64,000 nucleotides of DNA from Streptomyces humicola (GTDB lineage Bacteria; Actinomycetota; Actinomycetes; Streptomycetales; Streptomycetaceae). The position numbers were made by a program, and so were the translations under genes. Location of the stretch: NCBI RefSeq assembly GCF_024436035.1, contig NZ_JANFNG010000001.1, positions 451,689 through 515,688 on the forward strand, written 5' to 3'. Shown here in pieces: positions 1 through 8,300 of this stretch; the stretch's first letter is position 1, and every line of letters starts with the position of its first letter. The notes under the pieces are model-generated. The model was not told where the DNA came from and searched no databases. It saw only the letters and a list, made by a program, of their open reading frames with translations.

Positions 1-165
1 GGCGAGCACCGCGTCGAACCCGGTCCTCAGGGCCCGCTCGACCTCGTCCCGCGGTTCGCGTTCCATGCGCCCCAGCGCTGCCGTCCACGCCGTGACGGCC
101 GCTCCCCGCCGCAGACGCGCCGCAGCTCGCCACGCACCTGTTCGGGCGAGGCCGAGCGCACCGGC
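1..165 (-). pseudogene. Partial, apparently frameshifted coding remnant at the left edge
   Basis: On the minus strand, positions about 66 to 1 read as codon-biased coding sequence beginning MEREPRDEVERALRTGFD and running off the window. Just upstream (about 157-100) a different minus frame is also coding-like (SASPEQVRGELRRVCGGE). The two stretches would join as one protein only after a frame change near 80-100. I do not recognise the family. It could be the truncated end of a gene lying mainly outside the window, or chance reading in GC-rich DNA. Confidence 0.3.
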
Positions 166-313
166 CGAGCCCCGTCTCGAGGTCCGGGAGGGCCGGGTGG
201 GAAGAGCGGGCGGTGTGCCGCGGCTGAGCGCACTGCACGGCACGGTCGAGAACCTCTGCGGAACCCTGTCCAACTGAGGCGCCCCCGCAGGGGTCCTGCG
301 CGGGTTCGGGGGA

Positions 314-359
314 GTGCCGCGGTGTGCGATCCGGGCGATGGGTCCGCACTCCGCGGCAC
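314..359. terminator. Hairpin with 9-bp outer stem
   Basis: GTGCCGCGG (314-322) pairs perfectly with CCGCGGCAC (351-359), and an inner TGCG/CGCA pairing shortens the loop. No U-tract follows, as is usual for actinomycete terminators. It lies in a gene-poor stretch, so which gene it serves is unclear. Confidence 0.4.
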
Positions 360-1250
360 CCGAGGGCATGATCCACCGTCAGTTCCATCCGCCCGCCCTG
401 GCGACGAGCAGCAGTTCCACGGCTCCTCAGTGATCGGTCTCAGGGTTCTCTCAGGCAGCAGGAGTAGGTGACGATCCGTCAGTTGGGGCAGTGCGGACAA
501 TCGGCGCACGAGGTTGGTGGCCCCGTGTTATGCCTGCGGTCTGCGGGAACCGAGCGTGCCGTGCAACCGTCTGAAGTCGAACACGCCTGACGCGTCGAGG
601 TGGGGCAGTCGCAGCAGCACGACCGGCCGGACCTACCTGTCCGCCGACCGGCGGCCGTTCACCAGAACTGGCATGTCACGGACCATGGACGGGGTTTCCG
701 ACACCCGCAGGGCCACGGAAGGGGAGGCTTCCCCGCGGATGGGCGCGCGGCCCCGGCGAGGAGTCACCATCCCGGCGGGGCCCGATTGACGCTGGATAAG
801 CCCTGCCCAGAGCGGAGACGCCACCAACTGCGTACGGGATTGACCGGATACCGCCTGTTCGCCCCTGAACCGACTGTCAAGCGCTCGCCCGTTGTCGGCG
901 GCACCGCCCCTGGTGCGGGTGAACGGTTTCGCCAAGACGTGGCGCTGGGGGATGCCCTGACGTCGACCCACTCGCCTATGGGTGCCATCGTCTTCGGGTC
1001 CCAGGGAGTCGGACGCAAGGGACTGCTGTCGTTTCTGTCCAACCCCAGGTACTTGATCTGCCCGTTGGGGCGGCCAAGGCGGCTGCCACACCCGGGACGG
1101 AAGCCCGGTCACAGAAGCCCCATTCACTATCGCATCGACCGGGTCGGGCGGCGGATGGAGATGGGCCAACGGAGTGGCTATTCTCCCCTTTTAACTCTTT
1201 TGGCTGGCATTCGGGGTGTCCTTACGTGAATCTCATCTTACGTTCCTCTT
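360..1250. other. Gene-poor stretch
   Basis: About 900 bases without a reading frame I can support. Open frames on both strands here are rich in Arg, Pro and Ser, lack a ribosome binding site, and resemble no family I know. The end of the stretch (about 1185-1260) turns AT-richer and probably holds the promoter of the following histidine-rich protein gene. Confidence 0.5.
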
Positions 1251-1319
1251 AGCCCATCTGTGGCGATTCAGAGCGTGGATACAGAACCTCGCCGCCGCAG
1301 ACGCACAGGAGGAACAGAC

Positions 1320-1886
1320 ATGCGCCGCACGCGCTTTACTATCGCCACACTCTCGATGGCGGCCTCCGCCATGGTGCTCGGGATGCCGGCCGCCACCGCC
1401 GCGTCCGTCTCCCCGACGTCCGACAACGGACAGGTGCGGGTGGTGGGTCGCCACCACCACCACCGTCATCACCACCACCACCGCACCGAGCACCGTCACC
1501 AGTACATACGCTGGCACCACCGCTGCGGTCCCGGATGGGACAGCGGCTGGGTCCACGCCTCGGAACGCGACCGGGGCTTCCGTCGCGGCGGTGGCCGCTG
1601 GATCCGCGGCTGGATCAGCACCTGCAGCTGGCGCCGCGGCGGCGAGGAGGGCGGCTACCGGAGCAGCCGTCGTGTCGTAACACGGTATGTGGCTCCCAGG
1701 GTTTACACCACCTCAAGGGTCAGAGGTTCCAGCACCACCACACGCCCCGTCGGTGGAGTCCGTGCTGGTGTGGGCGGCTCAGTGAACAGCCCGAACCTGC
1801 CGGAGCTCGCCCTCGGCGGTTCGCTGGCCGCACTCGGTCTCGCCGGTTTCGTCGGCGCAGCGCGTCGCCGGTCGTCCGCACGCTGA
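1320..1886 (+). CDS. Secreted histidine-rich protein with sorting-signal-like C-terminus
   Basis: The 188-residue product starts at an ATG preceded by AGGAGG at good spacing. It opens with a signal peptide (MRRTRFTIATLSMAASAMVLG, cleavage likely after the Ala-rich stretch near residue 28). A His cluster follows (RHHHHRHHHHHRTEHRH, about residues 45-61), then a basic region rich in Arg, Trp and Gly. The C-terminus has LPELA, a hydrophobic segment and an RRRSSAR tail, which is the layout of a sortase sorting signal with a degenerate LPXTG motif; a plain membrane anchor is the alternative. A metal-binding or buffering role is inferred from the His cluster only. A second His-rich secreted protein lies at 4384-4584. 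The gene ends just before a strong hairpin. Confidence 0.8.
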   Translation: MRRTRFTIATLSMAASAMVLGMPAATAASVSPTSDNGQVRVVGRHHHHRHHHHHRTEHRHQYIRWHHRCGPGWDSGWVHASERDRGFRRGGGRWIRGWISTCSWRRGGEEGGYRSSRRVVTRYVAPRVYTTSRVRGSSTTTRPVGGVRAGVGGSVNSPNLPELALGGSLAALGLAGFVGAARRRSSAR

Positions 1887-1941
1887 CCTTCAGCAGACGG
1901 GCGTACTCGGGGCGTACTCGCTGCAGAACGGAACAGCTAAC

Positions 1942-1988
1942 CCATGGTTGAGCCCCGCCGAGCACCGCCCGGCGGGGCTCAACCATGG
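1942..1988. terminator. Perfect 18-bp hairpin, bidirectional terminator
   Basis: CCATGGTTGAGCCCCGCC (1942-1959) is the exact reverse complement of 1971-1988, with an 11-base loop. It sits between two convergent genes, 1320-1886 on plus and 2143-2982 on minus, as expected for a shared terminator. An 18-bp stem without mismatch is unusually long. Confidence 0.85.
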
Positions 1989-2142
1989 CTCTCTGGGGTT
2001 CGCCGCTGCAGGAGGGTGCCGGGCGTCGACCCGTACTCCGGGATCGACGAAGGTGCTCGTTACGAAGGCCGTGTGCAGCCCGGTGAGGGGGCTGCGGGCT
2101 GGGCCTCGACCCCGATCGCCGCGGCTCTGTCGGCTGGGGCGG

Positions 2143-2982
2143 CTATTCGACGAGTGCCTGGGTACCGAGCACGGTGAGCAGGGCGAGGCGTTCGGCGTCC
2201 TCGGTGCCGGGCTCGGCCGTGTAGATCATGATGCGCAGGTCGCTGCCCGACACCGTGAGTACGTCGCAGTCGAGCGTGAGGGGGCCTACGTGTGGATGGT
2301 CGATGGTTTTGCGGGCGGCCTCGTGCCGGCCGACGGTGCCGGAGTCCCACAGTTCGGCGAACCGGTCACTGTTCGCGCGCAGTTCCGCGACCAGTTGTTG
2401 GAGCTGCTGGTCGGCCGGATAGCGGGTGGCGGCCGTGCGCAGGTCGGCCACGAGTGCGGCCTGGAACGCGCGCAGGGACTCCGGCGTGTGCCGGGCCCGG
2501 GTGCCCGGGCCGAGAAAATTCCGCCATACGCCGTTGCGCTCGTTGCCGCGCCATCCGGACGGATCGCCCATCAACGCCGCGTACGGCGGGTTGGCCATGA
2601 GCAGTGTCCAGGACGCGTCGTACACGGCAACGGGCGTCCCGGTCAGTCTGTCCAACAGCCGCTGCACGCTCGGGGTGATGTACGCGGGTACCGTTTCCGG
2701 GCCCGGCGGCACCAGCCCGGCCAACCGGAACAGGTGGGCGCGCTCGGTCGCCGACAGCCGCAGGGCCCTGGCCAGGGCCTCGACGATCTGCGCCGACGGA
2801 TGGGATGCGCGGCCCTGCTCAAGACGGGTCACGTAGTCGACCGAGATCCCGGCCAGCATCGCCAGCTCCTCTCGGCGCAGTCCAGCCGCGCGCCGATGCC
2901 CTCCCACGGGCAGCCCGGCGGCCTCGGGCGAGACCCGGTCGCGCCAGCGGCGCACCGCCTGCCCGAATTCCGTCGTCACCAT
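2143..2982 (-). CDS. XRE/MmyB-family transcriptional regulator
   Basis: The 279-residue protein has an N-terminal XRE helix-turn-helix (about residues 35-90, with LRREELAMLAGISVDYVTRLEQGR). An MmyB-type ligand-binding domain follows (about 105-275), a PAS-like fold, with VYDASWTLLMANPPYAALMGDPSGW and a C-terminal DLRIMIYTAEPGTED stretch. I chose the ATG at 2982 because the longer frame upstream has no family-like sequence. The gene is divergent from the SDR at 3086. MmyB-like regulators of actinomycetes are commonly found facing an SDR gene, so that gene is the likely target. The 104-bp gap contains a candidate operator. Confidence 0.9.
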   Translation of the reverse strand: MVTTEFGQAVRRWRDRVSPEAAGLPVGGHRRAAGLRREELAMLAGISVDYVTRLEQGRASHPSAQIVEALARALRLSATERAHLFRLAGLVPPGPETVPAYITPSVQRLLDRLTGTPVAVYDASWTLLMANPPYAALMGDPSGWRGNERNGVWRNFLGPGTRARHTPESLRAFQAALVADLRTAATRYPADQQLQQLVAELRANSDRFAELWDSGTVGRHEAARKTIDHPHVGPLTLDCDVLTVSGSDLRIMIYTAEPGTEDAERLALLTVLGTQALVE

Positions 2983-3014
2983 GCCCACCAGTGTGCACCG
3001 GCCGTCGACCGGCC

Positions 3015-3029
3015 TGCCTGGTACTGGCA
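3015..3029. promoter_or_regulatory. Candidate operator of the MmyB-type regulator
   Basis: TGCCTGGTACTGGCA is an odd-length inverted repeat with TGCC/GGCA outer arms. It lies in the middle of the 104-bp gap between the divergent regulator and dehydrogenase genes. Its assignment to this regulator is inferred from position. Confidence 0.4.
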
Positions 3030-3085
3030 GTCCCAGGAAGACAGGACCTCTGGCTGGCCACGCCGCTTGCCGGGAACCTGGAGGC

Positions 3086-3793
3086 ATGACAACAACACTG
3101 ATCACCGGAGCAAACAAGGGACTCGGCTTCGAGACCGCCCGCCGACTCATCGCAGCAGGCCACACCGTCTACGTCGGCAGCCGGGACGCAGACCGCGGGC
3201 GTCGGGCCGCCGAGCAGCTGGGCGCGCGCATGGTCCTCATCGATGTCACCGACGACGCGTCCGTCGCCGCGGCAGCGAAGGCGATCGAGGTCGACGGCGG
3301 ACTGGATGTGCTGGTCAACAACGCCGGTATCGAAAGCCGCAGCGAAGGGAACGTGGTGGTCGGCGCCGCGGAGGTCACCGCCGACATGATGCGGACGGTC
3401 TTCGAGACGAACGTCTTCGGCGTGGTGCGCGTCACTCACGCGTTCTTGCCGCTGCTGCAGCGGTCCGCCGCCCCGGTCGTGGTCAACGTCAGCAGTGGCC
3501 TGGGTTCGATGACCCGCGTCACCGCCCCAGGCACCCCGGCGTATGCCTACCCGGGCGTCGCCTACCCGGCGTCGAAGGCCACGGTCAACATGATCACAGT
3601 GCAGTACGCGAAGGCGTTCCCGGGCATGCGGATCAATGCGGTGGAGCCTGGTTACACCGCAACTGACCTGAACGGGCGCACGGGCACGCAGACCGTCGAG
3701 GAGGGCGCCGAGATCATCGTCCGCATGGCGCAGGTGGGCCCAGACGGCCCGACCGGAGGCTACTTCGATGCCGAAGGCCCCCTCCCCTGGTAA
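3086..3793 (+). CDS. Short-chain dehydrogenase/reductase
   Basis: This 235-residue SDR has the NAD(P)-binding TGANKGLGFE motif at residues 7-16, NNAG near 85-88, a Ser in the VNVSSGLGS segment, and a YPASKA catalytic Tyr-Lys pair. That is the classical Ser-Tyr-Lys arrangement. The start at MTTTLITGAN is preceded by GGAGG at very short spacing. The gene is divergent from the MmyB-type regulator at 2143-2982, which probably controls it. The substrate cannot be told from sequence; alcohol/carbonyl oxidoreduction is the general family activity. Confidence 0.9.
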   Translation: MTTTLITGANKGLGFETARRLIAAGHTVYVGSRDADRGRRAAEQLGARMVLIDVTDDASVAAAAKAIEVDGGLDVLVNNAGIESRSEGNVVVGAAEVTADMMRTVFETNVFGVVRVTHAFLPLLQRSAAPVVVNVSSGLGSMTRVTAPGTPAYAYPGVAYPASKATVNMITVQYAKAFPGMRINAVEPGYTATDLNGRTGTQTVEEGAEIIVRMAQVGPDGPTGGYFDAEGPLPW

Positions 3794-3817
3794 AAGAAGG
3801 CATGTCACGACGTCCTG

Positions 3818-4156
3818 ATGCAGGCGCCGTACCGTTCGGCGAGGACGAGGCCAAGGTTCCGTGCTTCCCGGCGCGGGTGTCCGCTGCTCGAACCGATCGC
3901 CCGTGCCCGGATACTGCTCGGCCTGACGACCTTGTCCGCCTGCGGACTGCTCGCATGCCTCCGCTCCAGGATCGCGCTCGGTGTCACGATGAGGCTCGTC
4001 ACGACGATCGGCCGTGCAGCAGGTGCGGCCTACGTCCTCGTCCGCGACCGCCGTCCGCCTCGACCCGTACAGCACGGGGTGCACGACCCGCGTGCCCTGC
4101 GCTCCTCGGACTTCGACGCCCAGGGCCGCCGGGAGCTGCAGGAAGGGCAGAAGTGA
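3818..4156 (+). CDS. Uncertain small protein, possible membrane segment
   Basis: An open frame of 112 codons whose first 20 codons are poorly biased but whose remainder (from about 3887) shows good G/C third positions. It has one hydrophobic stretch (ILLGLTTLSACGLLACL), then a charged tail ending in DFDAQGRRELQEGQK. The actual start could be the internal ATG at the MRLVTTIGRAAGAAYVLV segment. I recognise no family. It may be a decayed gene. Confidence 0.3.
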   Translation: MQAPYRSARTRPRFRASRRGCPLLEPIARARILLGLTTLSACGLLACLRSRIALGVTMRLVTTIGRAAGAAYVLVRDRRPPRPVQHGVHDPRALRSSDFDAQGRRELQEGQK

Positions 4157-4383
4157 AGTTCGACGGCGTGCAGAGACAGAGGGGCCCGCAGGAGGAGAAG
4201 ACCCACCCCGCATAGTCGCGGCGCGTCGTGGCCGGACGCCGGACCTGCATGACGCAGGTCGAAGGACGTGCCCGGCCCGGCGCAGTCGTCAGCACCCGAT
4301 CGGAGTAACGCAGCGGGCCGCTCGGTACTCCATGTGGTGGTGTTGGTCACGTCAGTTCGTGCAGCTACCGCAGGGAGGTTTCC

Positions 4384-4584
4384 GTGCGTGCTCAACGAAT
4401 TCTTGGCGTGACGGTCGCGTCCGTCGCCCTGGCGATGACCGGTCTGGTCGGTCCCACCGCCGCCCAGGCCAGTGACTTCGGCCGCCACCACCATCGTCAT
4501 CACCATCACCACCACCACTACCGGGACTGCTGGCGCCACCACCACTGGGTCCGGTGCCGGGGGCGAAGGGGCGACGGTCGGTGA
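4384..4584 (+). CDS. Small secreted histidine-rich peptide
   Basis: A 66-residue product from a GTG start with AGGGAGG seven bases upstream. The signal peptide is clear (RAQRILGVTVASVALAMTGL, cleavage likely after AQA near residue 29). The mature part of about 37 residues is mostly His (HHHRHHHHHHHY) with two Cys (YRDCW and WVRC) and a basic tail. It resembles the His cluster of the protein at 1320-1886. Extracellular binding of Zn, Ni, Cu or Co is a plausible inference; no enzymatic domain is present. Confidence 0.7.
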   Translation: MRAQRILGVTVASVALAMTGLVGPTAAQASDFGRHHHRHHHHHHHYRDCWRHHHWVRCRGRRGDGR

Positions 4585-4676
4585 CCTCCGGGGTGCGGCG
4601 GTGATACCGCTGCCGCACGCTCAACGAGGTCAGAACTAGCCTCGCCCGCAACCCGGGAGGCGTACGAGGCGAAGGA

Positions 4677-4709
4677 GCCCCGAGCCGGCACGGACAGCCG
4701 GCTCGGGGC
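4677..4709 (+). terminator. Hairpin terminator after the His-rich peptide gene
   Basis: GCCCCGAGCCGGC (4677-4689) pairs perfectly with GCCGGCTCGGGGC (4697-4709) across a 7-base loop. It follows the small gene at 4384-4584 by about 90 bases. Confidence 0.75.
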
Positions 4710-5281
4710 CTTCCGATGCCCGGGTGTCCGTCCTGCACCAGCAGGGGCTGGGTCTGCCCTGGTAGGCCTCTGGCCGGCACAGGGGAGAGTGGACGAAGTC
4801 GCTTGCCGCCGCCCGGCCTAGGCTTGGCGGTGCGGCGACGCTGTCGTGCTGTCGTGCTGTCGTGCTGTCGTGCTGAGCTCAACGCTGAGCGCCTCCACAG
4901 CTCTCAGGGCCCGATGAACGAGGGAACGCCACCTCGTCGTGCAGTTCCCCAAGCGGAGACCCCGGGGGATCATCAGCCTGTTCTCGTGACGTCCGCCGTC
5001 GGCGCCGGCCCGCAGACCTGACGAAGCGTTCACGCCCCGGCCGACCGTACTGCTCATACACGGCGTCCGCCTCCTCGACCGCACCCCACCACCGGCGCGA
5101 GCCTGCCTGCCTGTGCGTAGCCGGCGGCGGCACGAGGGCCTTCTCTAATCCCGCTAATCCTTCGAGCCGCTGCCTGGGCATCTCGACGCCGGAGACCGTG
5201 AACGGTCTCGCGCCGCCGGTCGGCGGCGTCCGGAGCTGCGGGCTGTCGCGTGGCCCATGCTGGGAACGAGTGCGCGAGGGC
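4710..5281. other. Gene-free stretch upstream of the GH92 gene
   Basis: No frame here has a ribosome binding site or family resemblance. The stretch contains the 8-base tandem repeat at 4841-4872 and leads into the GH92 promoter. I see nothing else. Confidence 0.5.
4841..4872. repeat. Four tandem copies of CTGTCGTG
   Basis: The 8-base unit CTGTCGTG occurs four times without change in a gene-free region. Such a repeat can expand or contract by slippage. Confidence 0.95.
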
Positions 5282-5309
5282 TTGACAGGGGCACCCCAAC
5301 TCCTACATT
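5282..5309 (+). promoter_or_regulatory. Sigma70/HrdB-type promoter of the GH92 gene
   Basis: TTGACA (5282-5287) and TACATT (5304-5309) are separated by 16 bases, a good match to a vegetative promoter. A start near 5316 would give a leader of about 53 bases ahead of the ATG at 5369. Confidence 0.65.
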
Positions 5310-5321
5310 GACAACGTTGTC
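5308..5321. promoter_or_regulatory. LacI-family operator
   Basis: TTGACAACGTTGTC contains the perfect 12-bp palindrome GACAACGTTGTC (5310-5321) with a central CG, typical of LacI-family operators in actinomycetes. It overlaps the expected transcription start of the GH92 gene, a classical repressor position. No intact LacI gene is in the window; only the truncated one at 57052-57860. Confidence 0.75.
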
Positions 5322-5368
5322 TGTTCGGGTGTGGTCCCGGCGGAACGGTCGCGGGTGGAGGTGTCCTG

Positions 5369-8300
5369 ATGGGGCGTCGGCGGACAAGAAGACGTAAAAG
5401 TGCGCGCGCGGATGTGCGCAGATGGTGGCGGGCGATCACCGCATGCGCCGCGCTGCTGGTGGCGGGAACGCTGCCGTCGCCCGCGCAGGCGGCCGGCGGC
5501 CCGGTGCTCGTGGGGGACCCCACGAGCCTGGTGAATCCGTTCATCGGCACCGGTTCGGGCGGCCAAGTAGTCGGCAGCATCGACGAGTTCCCGGGCGCGT
5601 CGATGCCCTTCGGGATGCTCTCCTGGAGCCCGGACACCCCGTCACGACCGGCGGCCGGCGGCTACTACTACAACGACAACTCCACGATCGGGCTCAGCGT
5701 CGCGCATGTGGCGGGGGCCGGCTGCGACATCGCCGGTGATCTGCCGATCCTGCCGACCGTCGGAGCCATCGGGTCGAACCCGGCGGCCACGACGGAACCC
5801 TTCAGTCACTCCAACGAGCAGGCGTCGCCGGGCTACTACGCCACGAAGCTGGGGTCCGACGCCTCGATCAGCGCCCAGGTGGCTGCGACGACGCGGACCG
5901 GCATCGGCCAGTTCGGCTTTCCGTCCACCACCCAGGCCAACATGCTCTTCAAGGCCGGCGACTCACAGGGCGGCAACTCCGCGGCCGGCGTCAGCATCGT
6001 CGGCAACAACGAGGTCGCCGGCTCCATCAGCGGCGGGCACTTCTGCGGTACGCAGAACACCGAGACCATCTACTTCACGGCCACCTTCAACCGCCCGTTC
6101 GCCTCGTACGGCACGTGGAACGGCACCTCGGTCACACCGGGTGCCCGCACGACGGCCACCCACGGGCCGCTTAGGACACCGCAGTTGGCGCCTGCGCCCG
6201 GCACCTCGCCGTCAGGTCACACCAACCCGCCACCGGGAGTCGAAGCGAAGGGATCGCAGAACCGCACCCAGGTCGCAGGCACCAGCGGACCCAAGTCGGG
6301 GGCATGGGTCACGTTCGACACCACCCAGCAGAGCCAGATCGGCATGAAGGTCGCGATCAGCTACGTCAGCCAGGCCAACGCCTCGGCCAACCTCGCGGCG
6401 GAGGACCCGGGATGGAGCGTCTCGGCGGTGGCTCACCAGACGCGCGCCGCATGGCGGCAACTGCTCTCCCGGATCCGGATCGGCGGCGGAACACACGATC
6501 AGCAGGTCGAGTTCTACACCGCGCTGTACCACGCCCTGCTCGGCCCGACCGTCTTCAGCGACGCCAACGGCCAGTACCTTGGCTTCGACAACAAGGTCCA
6601 CACCCTGCCGAACGGGAAGACGCAGTACACGACCTTCTCCGGCTGGGACATCTACCGCTCCGAGGTGCCGCTGCTCGCAGCGCTGGCACCCGAGCAGACC
6701 AGTCAGATGATGGATTCGCTCGTCAACGACGAGGAGCAGGGCGGCTGGCTGCCCAAGTGGCCGGTGGCTAACGGGTACACGGGCGTGATGAACGGTGACG
6801 CCGCCGACCCCATTATCACTGAGGCCTACCGGTTCGGCGCCCGCGACTTCGACGCCAAGGCCGCCCTCGCTGCCATGATCAAGGGCGCGACCGTCGTACC
6901 GACCAGCAGTCAGCTCGGGCAGGGCTACTACACCGAGCGCCCACAGCTCGACCGGTACCAGCAGCTCGGTTACGTGCCCAACACCTCCGCCAGCTCCATA
7001 TCTCCGGTCAACAACGGAGTCTCGGAGACGCTGGAGTATGCCACCGCCGACTTCTCCATCGGCGAGTTCGCCGACGCCCTGGGCCAGCACTCGACCGCCC
7101 AGACGTTCTGGAGGCGCTCGCAGAACTGGACCAACCTCTTCAACCCCGCCACCGGCTACCTGCAACCGAGGGACAACTCCGGCAACTTCCCCGTCGGTGA
7201 CCCGCTGACGGTGGGCATGGGCAACTTCGGCCAGTCCGGATACCAGGAGGGCAATGCCGCCCAGTACAACTGGATGGTGCCGCAGAACCTCGGCGGCCTG
7301 ATCGACGCCATGGGCGGGGAAGCGGCCGTGGACCATCGCCTGGACTCATTCTTCCAGCAGCTCAATGTCGGCCCCAACGAGCCATACTACTGGGCGGGTA
7401 ACGAGATCGACCTGCTGGCTCCCTGGGTCTACGACTACGCCGGCGAGCCGTACAAGACGCAGGCCACCGTCCACAAGCTCCTCACCTCCGTCTACAGCGA
7501 CAGCCCCGGCGGTGAGCCGGGCAACGACGACGTCGGCGCGATGAGCTCCTGGTTCGTGTGGGCCTCGCTCGGCATGTACCCGCAGACCCCGGGCGCCACG
7601 GCCCTCGCCCTGGGCGCCCCGATCTTCCCCGCCGCGCAGATCAGCCTGCCCGGCGGCGGCCACGTCTCGATCTCCGCACCCGGAGCCTCCACCAGCAGCT
7701 ATGTGCAGTCCTTGAAGGTCAACGGCCGTACCTCCACCAAGGATTGGCTGCCCATCTCGGCGCTCACCTCCGGCTCCGGCGTGGACTTCACCCTCGGCTC
7801 GGCGCCCAACACCGGCTGGGGAGCGGCGCCGCAGGACGCACCGCCGTCCGCCGGCTACGGCGAGGTGCCCGCGATCGGCTTCCTGACCAGCATGCAGGCG
7901 ACCGTCGCACCAGGCGGCGCCACCACCGTCACGATCGCGGCGCAGAACGTGACCGGCAGCCCGCAGACCGTCGAGGCCGGCCTGTCGGCGCCGCCCGGGA
8001 TCACCGTGACACCGAGCAGCGGGTCCCTTCACCTCCCGGCAGCGGGCCAGGCGGAGCTCAGCGTGACGGTGCACGCCGACGCCTCGACCCCGCAGACGTT
8101 CTACGCCGTGCCGATCAAGCTCACCGCCGGCGGAAGTACGCTTCCCGGGCTGACACTGACGGTGAAGGTGGTCCGGCCCGGCACCCTGCTCGACGCGTTC
8201 AACAACGCCGGCATCTCCAACGACACCGCCGTGAGCGCCGCCAACTTCGACAACGACGGCAACAGCTACTCCGCCCAAGCACTGGCGACGGCAGGGGTGA

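Noticed and set aside
600-1229. Plus-strand frame of 209 codons in the left gene-poor stretch
   Set aside because: No ribosome binding site, no codon bias and no recognisable motifs; overlapping frames on both strands look equally random.
1948-3666. A 570-codon plus-strand frame across the MmyB regulator and SDR genes
   Set aside because: It is antisense to one well-supported gene and out of frame with the other, with Arg/Gly/His-rich composition typical of shadow frames.
4841-4872. Short tandem repeats considered as a CRISPR array
   Set aside because: Units are only 8 bases with no spacers; no cas genes are nearby.
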